DNA from: Treponema sp.
GTDB lineage: Bacteria > Spirochaetota > Spirochaetia > Treponematales > Breznakiellaceae
Reading direction: 5' to 3'
NCBI GenBank assembly: GCA_031266775.1
Contig: JAISAQ010000093.1
Location: forward strand, 1-64,000
DNA: 64,000 nt
The notes under the pieces were generated by a model, which was given only the letters and a program-made list of their open reading frames with translations, was not told the origin of the DNA and ran no database searches. Position numbers and translations under genes: made by a program. The number at the start of each line of letters is the position of its first letter. The stretch's first letter is position 1. Of the stretch, positions 1 to 6,218 are shown piece after piece.

Positions 1-87
1 GCGGAAGAAACGGAAGAGGCGGCCCGCGAAGAATTCGCGGCGGAGCTTGAACCCGTTGAGGAGGAATTCGCGGCAATAACTTTCTGA
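1..87 (+). CDS. C-terminal end of an unidentified acidic protein (5' truncated by window)
   Basis: An open frame enters from the left edge and stops at TGA 85-87. The 28 visible residues are mostly Glu and Ala with a few Phe, giving a strongly acidic tail without a recognisable motif. A small hairpin (CGAACC at 95-100, GGTTCG at 104-109) follows and could end its transcript. The family cannot be named from this piece. Confidence 0.55.
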   Translation, partial: AEETEEAAREEFAAELEPVEEEFAAITF

Positions 88-94
88 ACCACAA

Positions 95-109
95 CGAACC
101 TTTGGTTCG
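95..109 (+). terminator. Short hairpin after the truncated first gene
   Basis: CGAACC, a TTT loop and GGTTCG form a perfect 6-bp stem 7 nt after the stop codon. There is no T-run after it, so a role in mRNA 3' end formation is possible but weak. Confidence 0.3.
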
Positions 110-640
110 CCCTCACGGAGCTATGATAAAAACATGCGGTTATCCGGTATAGTGCAGGAGTTCGGTCGGACTAAAGTCCGCGAACAACTACCGGTTGCTG
201 TTCGTCCTGGGGCAGAACACTGACCCCGTAACCACGATTAACAACCGGCAGGGTAGCTGCTTACGCAGCAATCAGAAAGCATGTGCTTCTTGAGGACTGG
301 TCCTGATACGATCAGTACCCCGAATAGACGAATGGTCCAACCATACCGGAGTTCCGCCGGACAATCAAGTTTTGCGAAGGTACGTTATGCAATGTATCGG
401 GATTGATGTACACACCAACCGGTTCCCCTGCTGTTACCGGGACGAGGGGCCGACGGAGAAACGGATAGAAACCTTCGAACTGGACGAGGCGGGGCTGGCG
501 GCGTTTTACCGGACCCTGACGGCCGACACCTATGTGCCGGTGGAAGCGACCATCACGAGTTTTTGCTTTGTACGGCTGTTCAAGGACCGGGTGAAGGAGG
601 CCATTATAGCCACATGCTACGGGCTTGTGTACAGAGAAAG
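110..640 (+). mobile_element. Remnant of an IS110-family insertion sequence (left end plus truncated transposase)
   Basis: The stretch holds about 270 bp of hairpin-rich non-coding DNA followed by the first ~83 codons of an IS110-type (DEDD) transposase. The rest of the transposase and the right end are missing. IS110 elements have no terminal inverted repeats, so exact borders cannot be set by eye; 110 and 640 are estimates from the end of the preceding gene and the end of transposase similarity. A separate inverted-repeat structure (642-750) begins where the similarity ends, which suggests a second insertion or a deletion broke the element. Confidence 0.7.
121..365 (+). ncRNA. Candidate IS110 bridge RNA region (left-end structured RNA)
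   Basis: Immediately upstream of the transposase start, the plus strand can form a chain of hairpins. They include GTTCG...GGACT/AGTCC...CGAAC (160-185); CTACC/GGTAG (188-192, 252-256) enclosing GGTTG/CAACC (193-197, 242-246) and GGGG/CCCC (209-212, 224-227) with an 11-nt loop; GCTGC/GCAGC (256-269); AAGCA/TGCTT (277-288); AGGAC/GTCCT (293-304); CTGAT/ATCAG (303-315, sharing two bases with the last); and GTCC/GGAC (335-338, 359-362). IS110-group elements are known to encode a bridge RNA with target- and donor-binding loops in exactly this 5' non-coding end. Assignment of the loops, and whether a broken element still makes the RNA, are unknown. Confidence 0.45.
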
Positions 641-740
641 GACCGCGGGCAGTAATTCCGAATTCAAAACAGCCACGGACAGACACGGACCAGTACGGAC
701 AAAATATAAATCTGAACCAAAAGTCCGGTTCTGTCCGTGA
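387..740 (+). pseudogene. IS110-family transposase, N-terminal fragment
   Basis: The frame starts at ATG 387 (TTG 372 is also in frame). Residues 4-8 read IGIDVHTNRF-like with the first catalytic Asp, and a VEAT motif near residue 57 carries the conserved Glu of the DEDD (RuvC-like) domain. Similarity to IS110 transposases ends after about 83 codons (near 636). The open frame to 740 then runs through an unrelated inverted-repeat segment. The DKIDADK motif and the C-terminal serine-containing transposase_20 domain are absent, so the product cannot be an active recombinase. Confidence 0.8.
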
Positions 741-750
741 GGTCCGCGGT
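642..750. repeat. Nested inverted repeat at the break point of the IS110 remnant
   Basis: ACCGCGG at 642-648 pairs with CCGCGGT at 744-750, and inside it CACGGACAG at 674-682 pairs with CTGTCCGTG at 731-739. The interior also holds short direct copies of ACGGAC. It starts within a few bases of the end of transposase similarity. It may be a small palindromic insertion, or a terminator between the remnant and fliS. Confidence 0.45.
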
Positions 751-958
751 TAAAAATTCTTCCAAACCCCGGTAATTTCCCGGTATATGAAAATAAATGC
801 CGCCGCCCCGGTTTCCGGAGCTTTCCCCCTATTATTTTTTCCGGTTTTTCTTTAAAATTTCCTTTGATAACAGGAAATCCCTGCCGATAAAGAAGAGTGT
901 ATCTGTATTCAGGGATGAAGACAGAAAATTCCGGCTTTTGAACAGGGAGGGGGTTATT
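751..958 (+). promoter_or_regulatory. fliS upstream region with a sigma-28-like -10 element
   Basis: This gene-free stretch carries GCCGATAA at 883-890, an exact match to the -10 element of flagellar sigma-28 (FliA) promoters, about 70 bp before fliS. No TAAA lies at the usual 15-bp distance (that position reads TTGA), so the match is half a promoter only. ATTTCCT (857-863) and AGGAAAT (872-878) form a 7-bp dyad just upstream. Nothing else was recognised here. Confidence 0.3.
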
Positions 959-1402
959 TTGGCATACACAAACGGATTATCGGCCTACCGTGAAACAAGG
1001 GTCAAAACGGCAAGCCAGGGGCAGCTTATCATCATGCTCTACGATGAGGCGATAAAAACCCTGGACCGGGGGCTTGAGCTGTTGGGAACGAACAGATCAA
1101 AGAAAGATCCCGGAAAAATCGAGGACATCAACAAGTGTATACTCAAGGCGCAGGAAATTATTACGGAACTCACCGTATCCCTGGACTTTGAACAGGGGGG
1201 AGACATTGCGAAAAACCTTTTTGCCCTGTACACATGGTTCAACAAGGAGCTTTTGGAGGCCAATATCAACAGGAACGTGCAGCAGATTACGGTTATACGG
1301 AATATGATAAACGAACTGCGGGACGCCTGGAACGAGATCGTGTCCAGAAATCCCGCCGAAACTTCATACAAAGAGGTGAATGGCGTCAACATTGCCGGCT
1401 GA
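959..1402 (+). CDS. fliS: Flagellin export chaperone FliS
   Basis: FliS binds the disordered C-terminus of flagellin in the cytoplasm, prevents early polymerisation and helps export. The 147-residue product begins AYTNGLSAYRETRV, followed by the QGQLIIMLYDEAIK segment typical of the FliS four-helix bundle, and the length is normal for the family. TTG 959 is chosen because a strong ribosome site (GGGAGGGGG at 946-954) lies just upstream. The longer frame from 797 would add about 54 residues that no FliS has. A FlgN-like gene follows 58 bp later, probably in one flagellar transcript. A sigma-28-like -10 box (883-890) lies upstream. Confidence 0.9.
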   Translation: MAYTNGLSAYRETRVKTASQGQLIIMLYDEAIKTLDRGLELLGTNRSKKDPGKIEDINKCILKAQEIITELTVSLDFEQGGDIAKNLFALYTWFNKELLEANINRNVQQITVIRNMINELRDAWNEIVSRNPAETSYKEVNGVNIAG

Positions 1403-1404
1403 CG

Positions 1405-1432
1405 GTTTGCCGCGCTTCGCGCATAAAACCCG
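1405..1432. repeat. Dispersed repeat, copy 1
   Basis: A 28-nt segment right after the fliS stop begins with GTTTGCCGCGCTTC and matches 5454-5482 at about 25 positions. In the other copy it encodes the N-terminus of the ECF ATPase. It looks like an intergenic repeat family rather than part of a gene. Confidence 0.5.
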
Positions 1433-1460
1433 CAAACACAGCAGGTTCTGGGGAGGGGAT

Positions 1461-1979
1461 ATGGCGGTAGTTACTGAAGAAAGAAAACCGGATGCCAAGG
1501 ACATTGATCCCGGGGAACTGGAACAGCGTGTGCTTGTCCTGCGGCGTTTCAGGACGCTTTTGCAGGAACAGCGGGATCGTTTCCGCTCGTACCTTGACGT
1601 ACTGGACAGGCAGAAGGACGTTATTGAAACCGGCACGGCGGGGGAACTGCTTGCCCATGTGGAGCTTGAAGAGAAGATAGTCGCGGATATTTTTTCCATT
1701 CAAAAGGTTATCAACCCGCTGGAAGACATGTACCGCTCCATAAAGCGCGAAGGCGGGCAGCGGGCCGGCAGGGAAGACGATGTGCCGGATCTCAAGGCCG
1801 CGCTGGAGGATCTGAAAAGCGAGGCGCTGATCCGTTCAAGCAGAAACAGGGAACTCCTTTCCCGGCGCATGCTGGAACTCCGGTCCGAAATTAAATCCCT
1901 CAGGAGCAACCCCTACGCCGCCGCAAAACCGGCCTTTTCCGACATAAACACCGCGTCTTTTATCGATATTAAAGGGTGA
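1461..1979 (+). CDS. FlgN-like flagellar chaperone
   Basis: The 172-residue product is almost wholly helical and highly charged, with Leu-rich heptads (RVLVLRRFRTLLQEQ, then LEEKIVADIF and a C-terminal RRMLELRSEIKSLR). This is the pattern and size of FlgN, the export chaperone for hook-associated proteins. ATG 1461 has a GGGGAGGGG ribosome site directly upstream; the longer frame from 1380 lacks one and overlaps fliS. The call rests on coiled-coil character, length and the adjacent fliS more than on fixed residues, so flagellar chaperone is sure only at family level. Confidence 0.65.
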   Translation: MAVVTEERKPDAKDIDPGELEQRVLVLRRFRTLLQEQRDRFRSYLDVLDRQKDVIETGTAGELLAHVELEEKIVADIFSIQKVINPLEDMYRSIKREGGQRAGREDDVPDLKAALEDLKSEALIRSSRNRELLSRRMLELRSEIKSLRSNPYAAAKPAFSDINTASFIDIKG

Positions 1980-1981
1980 GC

Positions 1982-2027
1982 CTGTTTCAAAACCCGGTTG
2001 ATGCGAACTTTCGGTTCGATGAAACAG
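1982..2027. terminator. Hairpin between convergent flgN-like gene and SAM hydroxide adenosyltransferase
   Basis: CTGTTTCA (1982-1989) pairs with TGAAACAG (2020-2027), with an inner CGAAC/GTTCG stem (2004-2008, 2014-2018). It lies between two convergent genes and could end both transcripts. It belongs to the palindrome family described in the findings. Confidence 0.5.
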
Positions 2028-2033
2028 CCCCGG

Positions 2034-2891
2034 TCAGGATTTCGTAAACACGACTTCCCAGGCGGCGCCGTAGCCAAGCCCGTAGGCGGCGGAACAATTC
2101 CCCTCCGCCACAGCCATGGCGATGTTCATGAGTTCGTTGTTGTATATAACAGGCTTCCCTTTTTCGGCGTATCCAAAGGACCTGGCGAAGAGTACATGTT
2201 CGTCAAAGATCGTCTTTCCGCCGTGCAGTACGACGGCGCGCAGCGTGTCGCCGTATGAGAAACCGGCCTCCGTAAACATCGCAAGCGGTATGTTTGTCCA
2301 CATGTTGCCGAAATTCGGATCGTCTATCTCGAATATGCCCCGCACCTCGCGGTTGTCCGCCGGTCCCGCCATGGAAGGCTCGATGATGGGGAGTCGTTTG
2401 ATGTCGTCCACGGAATAGGCGGGCCCTGTTTCCTCAAACGTGATGATCCCGGAGGCAAGCCGCGCGGCGCAGTAGCCGAAGAGGTCCCTCCCGTGAAAAA
2501 CCGAAACGCCCCGTGTGCCGTCAAGGCGGTTTACACGCTCGTCGATTTCCCGTACTTCCGCAATGCCGATCTTCGCCGCCGTATGGGTAAGGCTGCCGTT
2601 GTCCGGGGTGACGACGGTATAGCCGCCGGCGGTTCTGGCGGCTGCGGCCCTGCGCCCCGTCCCCACGCCCGGGTCCACCACGGAAACAAATATCGTGCCC
2701 TTTGGCCAGAATTCCATGCTCTGGTACAGCCTGTACGAAGCGCTCCAGATATCGAATTTCGGCAGTTCATGGCTGCCGTCGAAGATCTCAAGTTCGCGGT
2801 CTACGGTCTTGACCACGCCGTACATCGCCGAGACCGCCCCTTCCTTGTAGGTAAAGTCGGTCTGAAAAACCAGAATCGGCTTTCTGTTCAT
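2034..2891 (-). CDS. SAM hydroxide adenosyltransferase (DUF62 family)
   Basis: Enzymes of this family hydrolyse S-adenosylmethionine with hydroxide to adenosine and methionine; they are relatives of fluorinase and chlorinase. The 285-residue product has the N-terminal QTDF (Asp12), the VVDPGVGTGRR segment with Asp73 and Arg80, and FHGRD with His133. This reproduces the Asp-Arg-His triad that marks the hydroxide-using group rather than halogenases. A ribosome site (AAGGAAGGGAAC) precedes ATG 2891. It is the last gene of the ECF transporter operon, 27 bp after the T component, which suggests a link to uptake or recycling of a nucleoside- or vitamin-like compound. The physiological role of the family is still debated. 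Confidence 0.85.
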   Translation of the reverse strand: MNRKPILVFQTDFTYKEGAVSAMYGVVKTVDRELEIFDGSHELPKFDIWSASYRLYQSMEFWPKGTIFVSVVDPGVGTGRRAAAARTAGGYTVVTPDNGSLTHTAAKIGIAEVREIDERVNRLDGTRGVSVFHGRDLFGYCAARLASGIITFEETGPAYSVDDIKRLPIIEPSMAGPADNREVRGIFEIDDPNFGNMWTNIPLAMFTEAGFSYGDTLRAVVLHGGKTIFDEHVLFARSFGYAEKGKPVIYNNELMNIAMAVAEGNCSAAYGLGYGAAWEVVFTKS

Positions 2892-2918
2892 GTTCCCTTC
2901 CTTATATTATAAAGTCCG

Positions 2919-3752
2919 TTATACAAACGGATTGAAAAACCGGCTGCGGTTGACAAACACGGAGATCAGAATGGAGGCCGCGAAAATCGCCGCCGAGATC
3001 GCGATGGCCGCCCAGTCAATCAGGCTGAACGCGCCGCGCGAATACCATGTCCGCGTCTTCTTTTTTCCGAATCCCCGCAGATCCATCGCGTTGCTGATGC
3101 CTTCAATGCGGTCTACCGTGGAAAGGATCAGCGGGATTATGATGAGGAGCGCGTTTCTGAAACGGCGGGAGAGCTTTGCCTTTTTGCTCATATCAAGCCC
3201 CCGCGCCTGCTGCGCCATGCTGATGTCGTTATAGGTCCGCTGTATGTCGGGGAAGTACCGCAGCGTAAGGGCTACCGCGTAGGCCGCCTTGTAGTGTACC
3301 TTGACGCCGTTGAGCGCCGACGCGAATTCGCTGGGATTCGTGGTAAAAAGGAAAATGATGCCCAGCGGAATCACCGAGGCGTACTTCATTGTTTTTGTGC
3401 CCTGGTAAAGAAGCTGCTCCAGCGTAAAGGTGTAGCTGCCGTAGATGCGCAGGAATTCGTGATGCGTACCGTATATCATGGGTCCCTGTTCCGGCGAAAA
3501 GAGATAGGACAGGATGAAATTGATCACGAGGAATACCGCCACGTAAATGACCATCGTCCTGATCTGCGAATACCGTATCCGCGATACGCGGAACGCCCAC
3601 ATCGAAAAGGCCATGACGCCCAGGATGACCCTGATGTCGAATGAAAACATCACCGTAAAGGTGAGCAGGAGAAAGCATATGAATTTTGAAAGCCCGCTCA
3701 TGCGGTGAACGGGCGTATCCAGGCGGCTGTAGGAGAATATCCGTATCTTCAC
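2919..3752 (-). CDS. ecfT: ECF transporter transmembrane T component
   Basis: This is the membrane scaffold of an energy-coupling-factor importer, linking the ATPases to the substrate-binding S protein. The 277-residue product has an N-terminal hydrophobic pair (FICFLLLTFTVMF and following), further helices at about 65-85 and 125-140, and a last helix near 245-270. Two coupling motifs are visible, AQQARG near residue 185 and MDLRG near 227, the Ala/Leu-Arg-Gly signatures that touch the ATPases. GTG 3752 overlaps the TGA of the ATPase gene (GTGA), with a GGAG ribosome site upstream, so translation is coupled. Confidence 0.88.
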   Translation of the reverse strand: MKIRIFSYSRLDTPVHRMSGLSKFICFLLLTFTVMFSFDIRVILGVMAFSMWAFRVSRIRYSQIRTMVIYVAVFLVINFILSYLFSPEQGPMIYGTHHEFLRIYGSYTFTLEQLLYQGTKTMKYASVIPLGIIFLFTTNPSEFASALNGVKVHYKAAYAVALTLRYFPDIQRTYNDISMAQQARGLDMSKKAKLSRRFRNALLIIIPLILSTVDRIEGISNAMDLRGFGKKKTRTWYSRGAFSLIDWAAIAISAAIFAASILISVFVNRSRFFNPFV

Positions 3753-5473
3753 TGCCGCTCCGCCCCCGGTTCGTAATCAATAAAAGCCTGCACAAATTCC
3801 GCTTCGTTTTCAATTCCCGCCTTCTGCGCCAGCGTATACAGCGACGTTTCCCTGAGGTTCGCCTTTCGTATCACTTCGCCGTTTGTAAGAATGCTGCTGG
3901 CGGGCGCGTCGGCAACCAGCGCGCCATCGGAGAGCACAACCGCCCGCGGCGTATATTCAAGCATCAGATGCATGTCGTGGGTAATGAGGATCACGGTAAC
4001 GCCGCGCCTGTTCAGCGTTTTAAGGAAGTCCATGAATTCGGAATAGTGGCGGTAATCCTGCCCCGCGGTGGGCTCGTCCAGAATAAGTACGCGCGGCTCA
4101 AGAACAAGTATGGACGCGACGGTGACCCGCTTCTTCTGCCCGAAACTGAGCGCGGAAACGGGCCAGCCGGCAAAGGGCGCAAGGCCGCAGATTTCAAGCG
4201 TTTTCACGACGCGCTTTTCCCTTTCCGCCTCGCCCACTCCGCGCAGCTTGAGCCCAAGGCCCACTTCATCCCGGATCATCGTTTCGGATATCATCTGATT
4301 CGGATTCTGCATGACAAAGCCTATGTATTCCGCCCGTTCCCGTATCGTCTCGTCCCTGATGTCCCTGCCCCTGAAAAAAATGCTTCCCGAAGAAGGAAGC
4401 TCAAAACCGCAGAGAAGCCTGGCCAGCGTTGATTTTCCCGCGCCGTTTCTTCCTATAATCGAAATCATTTCCCCTTCGCCTATATCGAAACTGACGTCGC
4501 GGAGAACTTCCCTGCCCGGTTCATACGAGAATGACAGATGTTCGATTGCAAGGATGTTTTTGGGGGAAGGCGGCCGCTCCTTCTTTTTCGCCCCGGTGAA
4601 CCATTTTCGAAGCGGCGCCCCGGCGGCGTTCATATCAAGGGTGCCGATATAGCCGGGGTGTATTTCGGGCTTTACGTCCACGCCCGCGTATCCAAGGGCG
4701 GTGATGTAAAGCGGCTCCCGTATGCCGTTCTCTTTGAGTATGCCGGAACTGAGCAGGTGATCGCTGTCCATGTCGGCGGCTATGCGGCCGTCTGAGATGG
4801 TAATGATGCGGTCGACATGCCTGTGGAGCACGTCTTCCAGGCGGTGTTCTATGATGATGATGGTCTTGCCCGTTTCGGCGTGAATTTCGTCGATAAGTTC
4901 AATCGCCGTTTTTCCTGTTGCCGGATCAAGATTCGCCAGGGGTTCATCGAAAACAAGAATATCCGCGCCGCCCGTCATGACTCCCGCCAGCGAGGTCCGC
5001 TGTTTCTGCCCCCCCGAAAGCTCAAAGGGCGAGGAATCAAGCAGCCTGTCCATGTCCACCATCGCCGCGGCCTTTGCCACGCGCCTGTGCATTTCGTCTA
5101 CGGCCGCCGCGTCGTTTTCAAGCGAAAAGGCAATATCCTCGCCTACGGTAAGGCCGACAAACTGGCTGTCGCTGTCCTGCAGCACCGTCCCTACCTGTTT
5201 TGAAAGCTCAAAAATATTCAGGGCGGCGGCGCTTCTGCCGCCAATGAAAAGAGCGCCGCCTGTTTTTCCCCTGTATGAAAAAGGGATAAGGCCGTTAAGG
5301 CACCGGCCGAGCGTACTCTTGCCGCTGCCGCTTGCCCCGATTATCAGGATCTTTTCGCCGGGCTCTATATCCAGCTGTATGTCATGCAGCGTATTTTCCG
5401 CCTGGCTGAAATACCGGAACGTGAAATTGCTGAAACTGATAACGGGGCCGGCAGTTTGCCGCGCTTCACGCAT
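3749..5473 (-). CDS. ECF transporter ATPase, two fused ABC domains
   Basis: One polypeptide (574 residues from ATG 5473) carries both ATPase domains of an ECF importer, like YkoD-type fusions. Domain 1 has Walker A GASGSGKST (about 46-54), signature LSGGQ and Walker B ILVFDEP. After a linker of about 50 residues, domain 2 has GRNGAGKST, a signature written SFGQK, and VLILDEP. ATG 5473 has GGGA 5 nt upstream; TTG 5497 would add eight residues. The first ~10 residues are encoded by a dispersed repeat (5454-5482), so the native N-terminus may start even later. It sits 38 bp after the S component, separated by a 10-bp-arm hairpin. Confidence 0.9.
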   Translation of the reverse strand: MREARQTAGPVISFSNFTFRYFSQAENTLHDIQLDIEPGEKILIIGASGSGKSTLGRCLNGLIPFSYRGKTGGALFIGGRSAAALNIFELSKQVGTVLQDSDSQFVGLTVGEDIAFSLENDAAAVDEMHRRVAKAAAMVDMDRLLDSSPFELSGGQKQRTSLAGVMTGGADILVFDEPLANLDPATGKTAIELIDEIHAETGKTIIIIEHRLEDVLHRHVDRIITISDGRIAADMDSDHLLSSGILKENGIREPLYITALGYAGVDVKPEIHPGYIGTLDMNAAGAPLRKWFTGAKKKERPPSPKNILAIEHLSFSYEPGREVLRDVSFDIGEGEMISIIGRNGAGKSTLARLLCGFELPSSGSIFFRGRDIRDETIRERAEYIGFVMQNPNQMISETMIRDEVGLGLKLRGVGEAEREKRVVKTLEICGLAPFAGWPVSALSFGQKKRVTVASILVLEPRVLILDEPTAGQDYRHYSEFMDFLKTLNRRGVTVILITHDMHLMLEYTPRAVVLSDGALVADAPASSILTNGEVIRKANLRETSLYTLAQKAGIENEAEFVQAFIDYEPGAERQ

Positions 5474-5482
5474 ACAATCCCG
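5454..5482. repeat. Dispersed repeat, copy 2 (inside the start of the ECF ATPase gene)
   Basis: The 29-nt copy shares the 14-mer GTTTGCCGCGCTTC and most of the following bases with 1405-1432. On the minus strand it supplies the start codon and first residues (MREARQT) of the ATPase. Confidence 0.5.
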
Positions 5483-5513
5483 AAAAATCGCCTGCAAGTC
5501 CCTGCGATTTTTC
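5482..5513. repeat. Intra-operon hairpin between ECF S component and ATPase
   Basis: GAAAAATCGC (5482-5491) and GCGATTTTTC (5504-5513) form a perfect 10-bp stem that includes part of the S-component stop codon. Similar GAAAAATCGC/GCGATTTTTC arms recur near 10740 and 46565. In this operon it may stabilise the upstream message or lower downstream expression. Confidence 0.5.
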
Positions 5514-6099
5514 AGGCGGCCTTTTTCAGACTGCCTTCCTTTGTGCGCGTCGCCGCGTAGATACTGAGGAGCACGGAACCGATGACGGCGCAGCTGACGG
5601 AATTCATCACAAAAGCAATGGCGCCCTGGGTAAACACAAGATTGACGGGCTCCTTGTATATCAGGATGTCAAGCGCCGGGGCAACCACAATCCACGCGAC
5701 GGCGTTTCCCGCTATCTGGATGACGTTGAACAGTACAATGCTCTTCCAGTTGAAATGCCCTTCCTTGATCCGCAGGAATTTGTACGATATGCCATAGACG
5801 AATCCACAGACGCCGCTTGCAACAACCCAGCTCCACCAGGGCGAACCGTACTGGACGGCGTCGCTTATGGCGTGCCCGATAAAGGCGATAAGCGCTCCGG
5901 CAATGGGGCCGAACAGCGCGCCGAAGAAAGCCGCGATGCCGTAGGCCGTCTGGAAACTGGTTTCCGGCACGGGCGAAGGCACCTTGACGAACATAAAGAG
6001 AAGCGTGAATATCGCCGCTCCCAAGCCAATGGCCACGATTGTTATCGTGCTGAATTCGAACAGTTTTTTCTTTTCAACTGTTTTACCGCCGTTACTCAT
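5512..6099 (-). CDS. ECF transporter substrate-binding S component (UPF0397 family)
   Basis: This is the membrane protein that binds the substrate (vitamin-like in this family, often annotated riboflavin) for the ECF importer encoded with it. The 195-residue product has about five to six hydrophobic segments. It shows the UPF0397 pattern: an early helix ending in VKVPSPVPETSFQTAYGI, then GPIAGALIAFIGHAISD and a GSPWWSWVVASGVCGFVYG stretch. ATG 6099 follows GGAGGTATAT, a near-ideal ribosome site; the longer frame to 6147 has none. It is the first gene of the operon S-ATPase-T-SAM hydroxide adenosyltransferase. The substrate cannot be told from sequence. Confidence 0.82.
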   Translation of the reverse strand: MSNGGKTVEKKKLFEFSTITIVAIGLGAAIFTLLFMFVKVPSPVPETSFQTAYGIAAFFGALFGPIAGALIAFIGHAISDAVQYGSPWWSWVVASGVCGFVYGISYKFLRIKEGHFNWKSIVLFNVIQIAGNAVAWIVVAPALDILIYKEPVNLVFTQGAIAFVMNSVSCAVIGSVLLSIYAATRTKEGSLKKAA

Positions 6100-6148
6100 A
6101 TATACCTCCGTTTTGGGCAATTTTTCCCTTTGGGAAATCTTTCCCACT

Positions 6149-6181
6149 GGTACTATAGTACCCTCCGGCGCGGTTTGACAA
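6149..6181 (-). promoter_or_regulatory. Promoter of the ECF operon with palindromic -10 region
   Basis: On the minus strand TTGTCA (6181-6176), an 18-bp spacer and TATAGT (6157-6152) form a sigma-70 promoter. A perfect 14-bp palindrome, GGTACTATAGTACC (6149-6162), is centred on the -10 box and could be an operator. The -35 box overlaps the polA -35 on the other strand. A TTTCCC/GGGAAA hairpin (about 6124-6138) lies in the leader. Confidence 0.55.
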
Positions 6182-6202
6182 TCCCCGTAAATACGGTAAA
6201 AT
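6175..6202 (+). promoter_or_regulatory. Promoter of polA
   Basis: TTGACA (6175-6180), a 16-bp spacer and TAAAAT (6197-6202) form a good sigma-70 promoter directly before polA. It is back to back with the ECF operon promoter, and the two -35 hexamers share TGACA. Confidence 0.65.
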
Positions 6203-6218
6203 TGCTGCGGAGGATTGT

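Noticed and set aside
797-958. N-terminal extension of FliS from 797
   Set aside because: The ribosome site directly before TTG 959 and normal FliS length argue for the shorter product.
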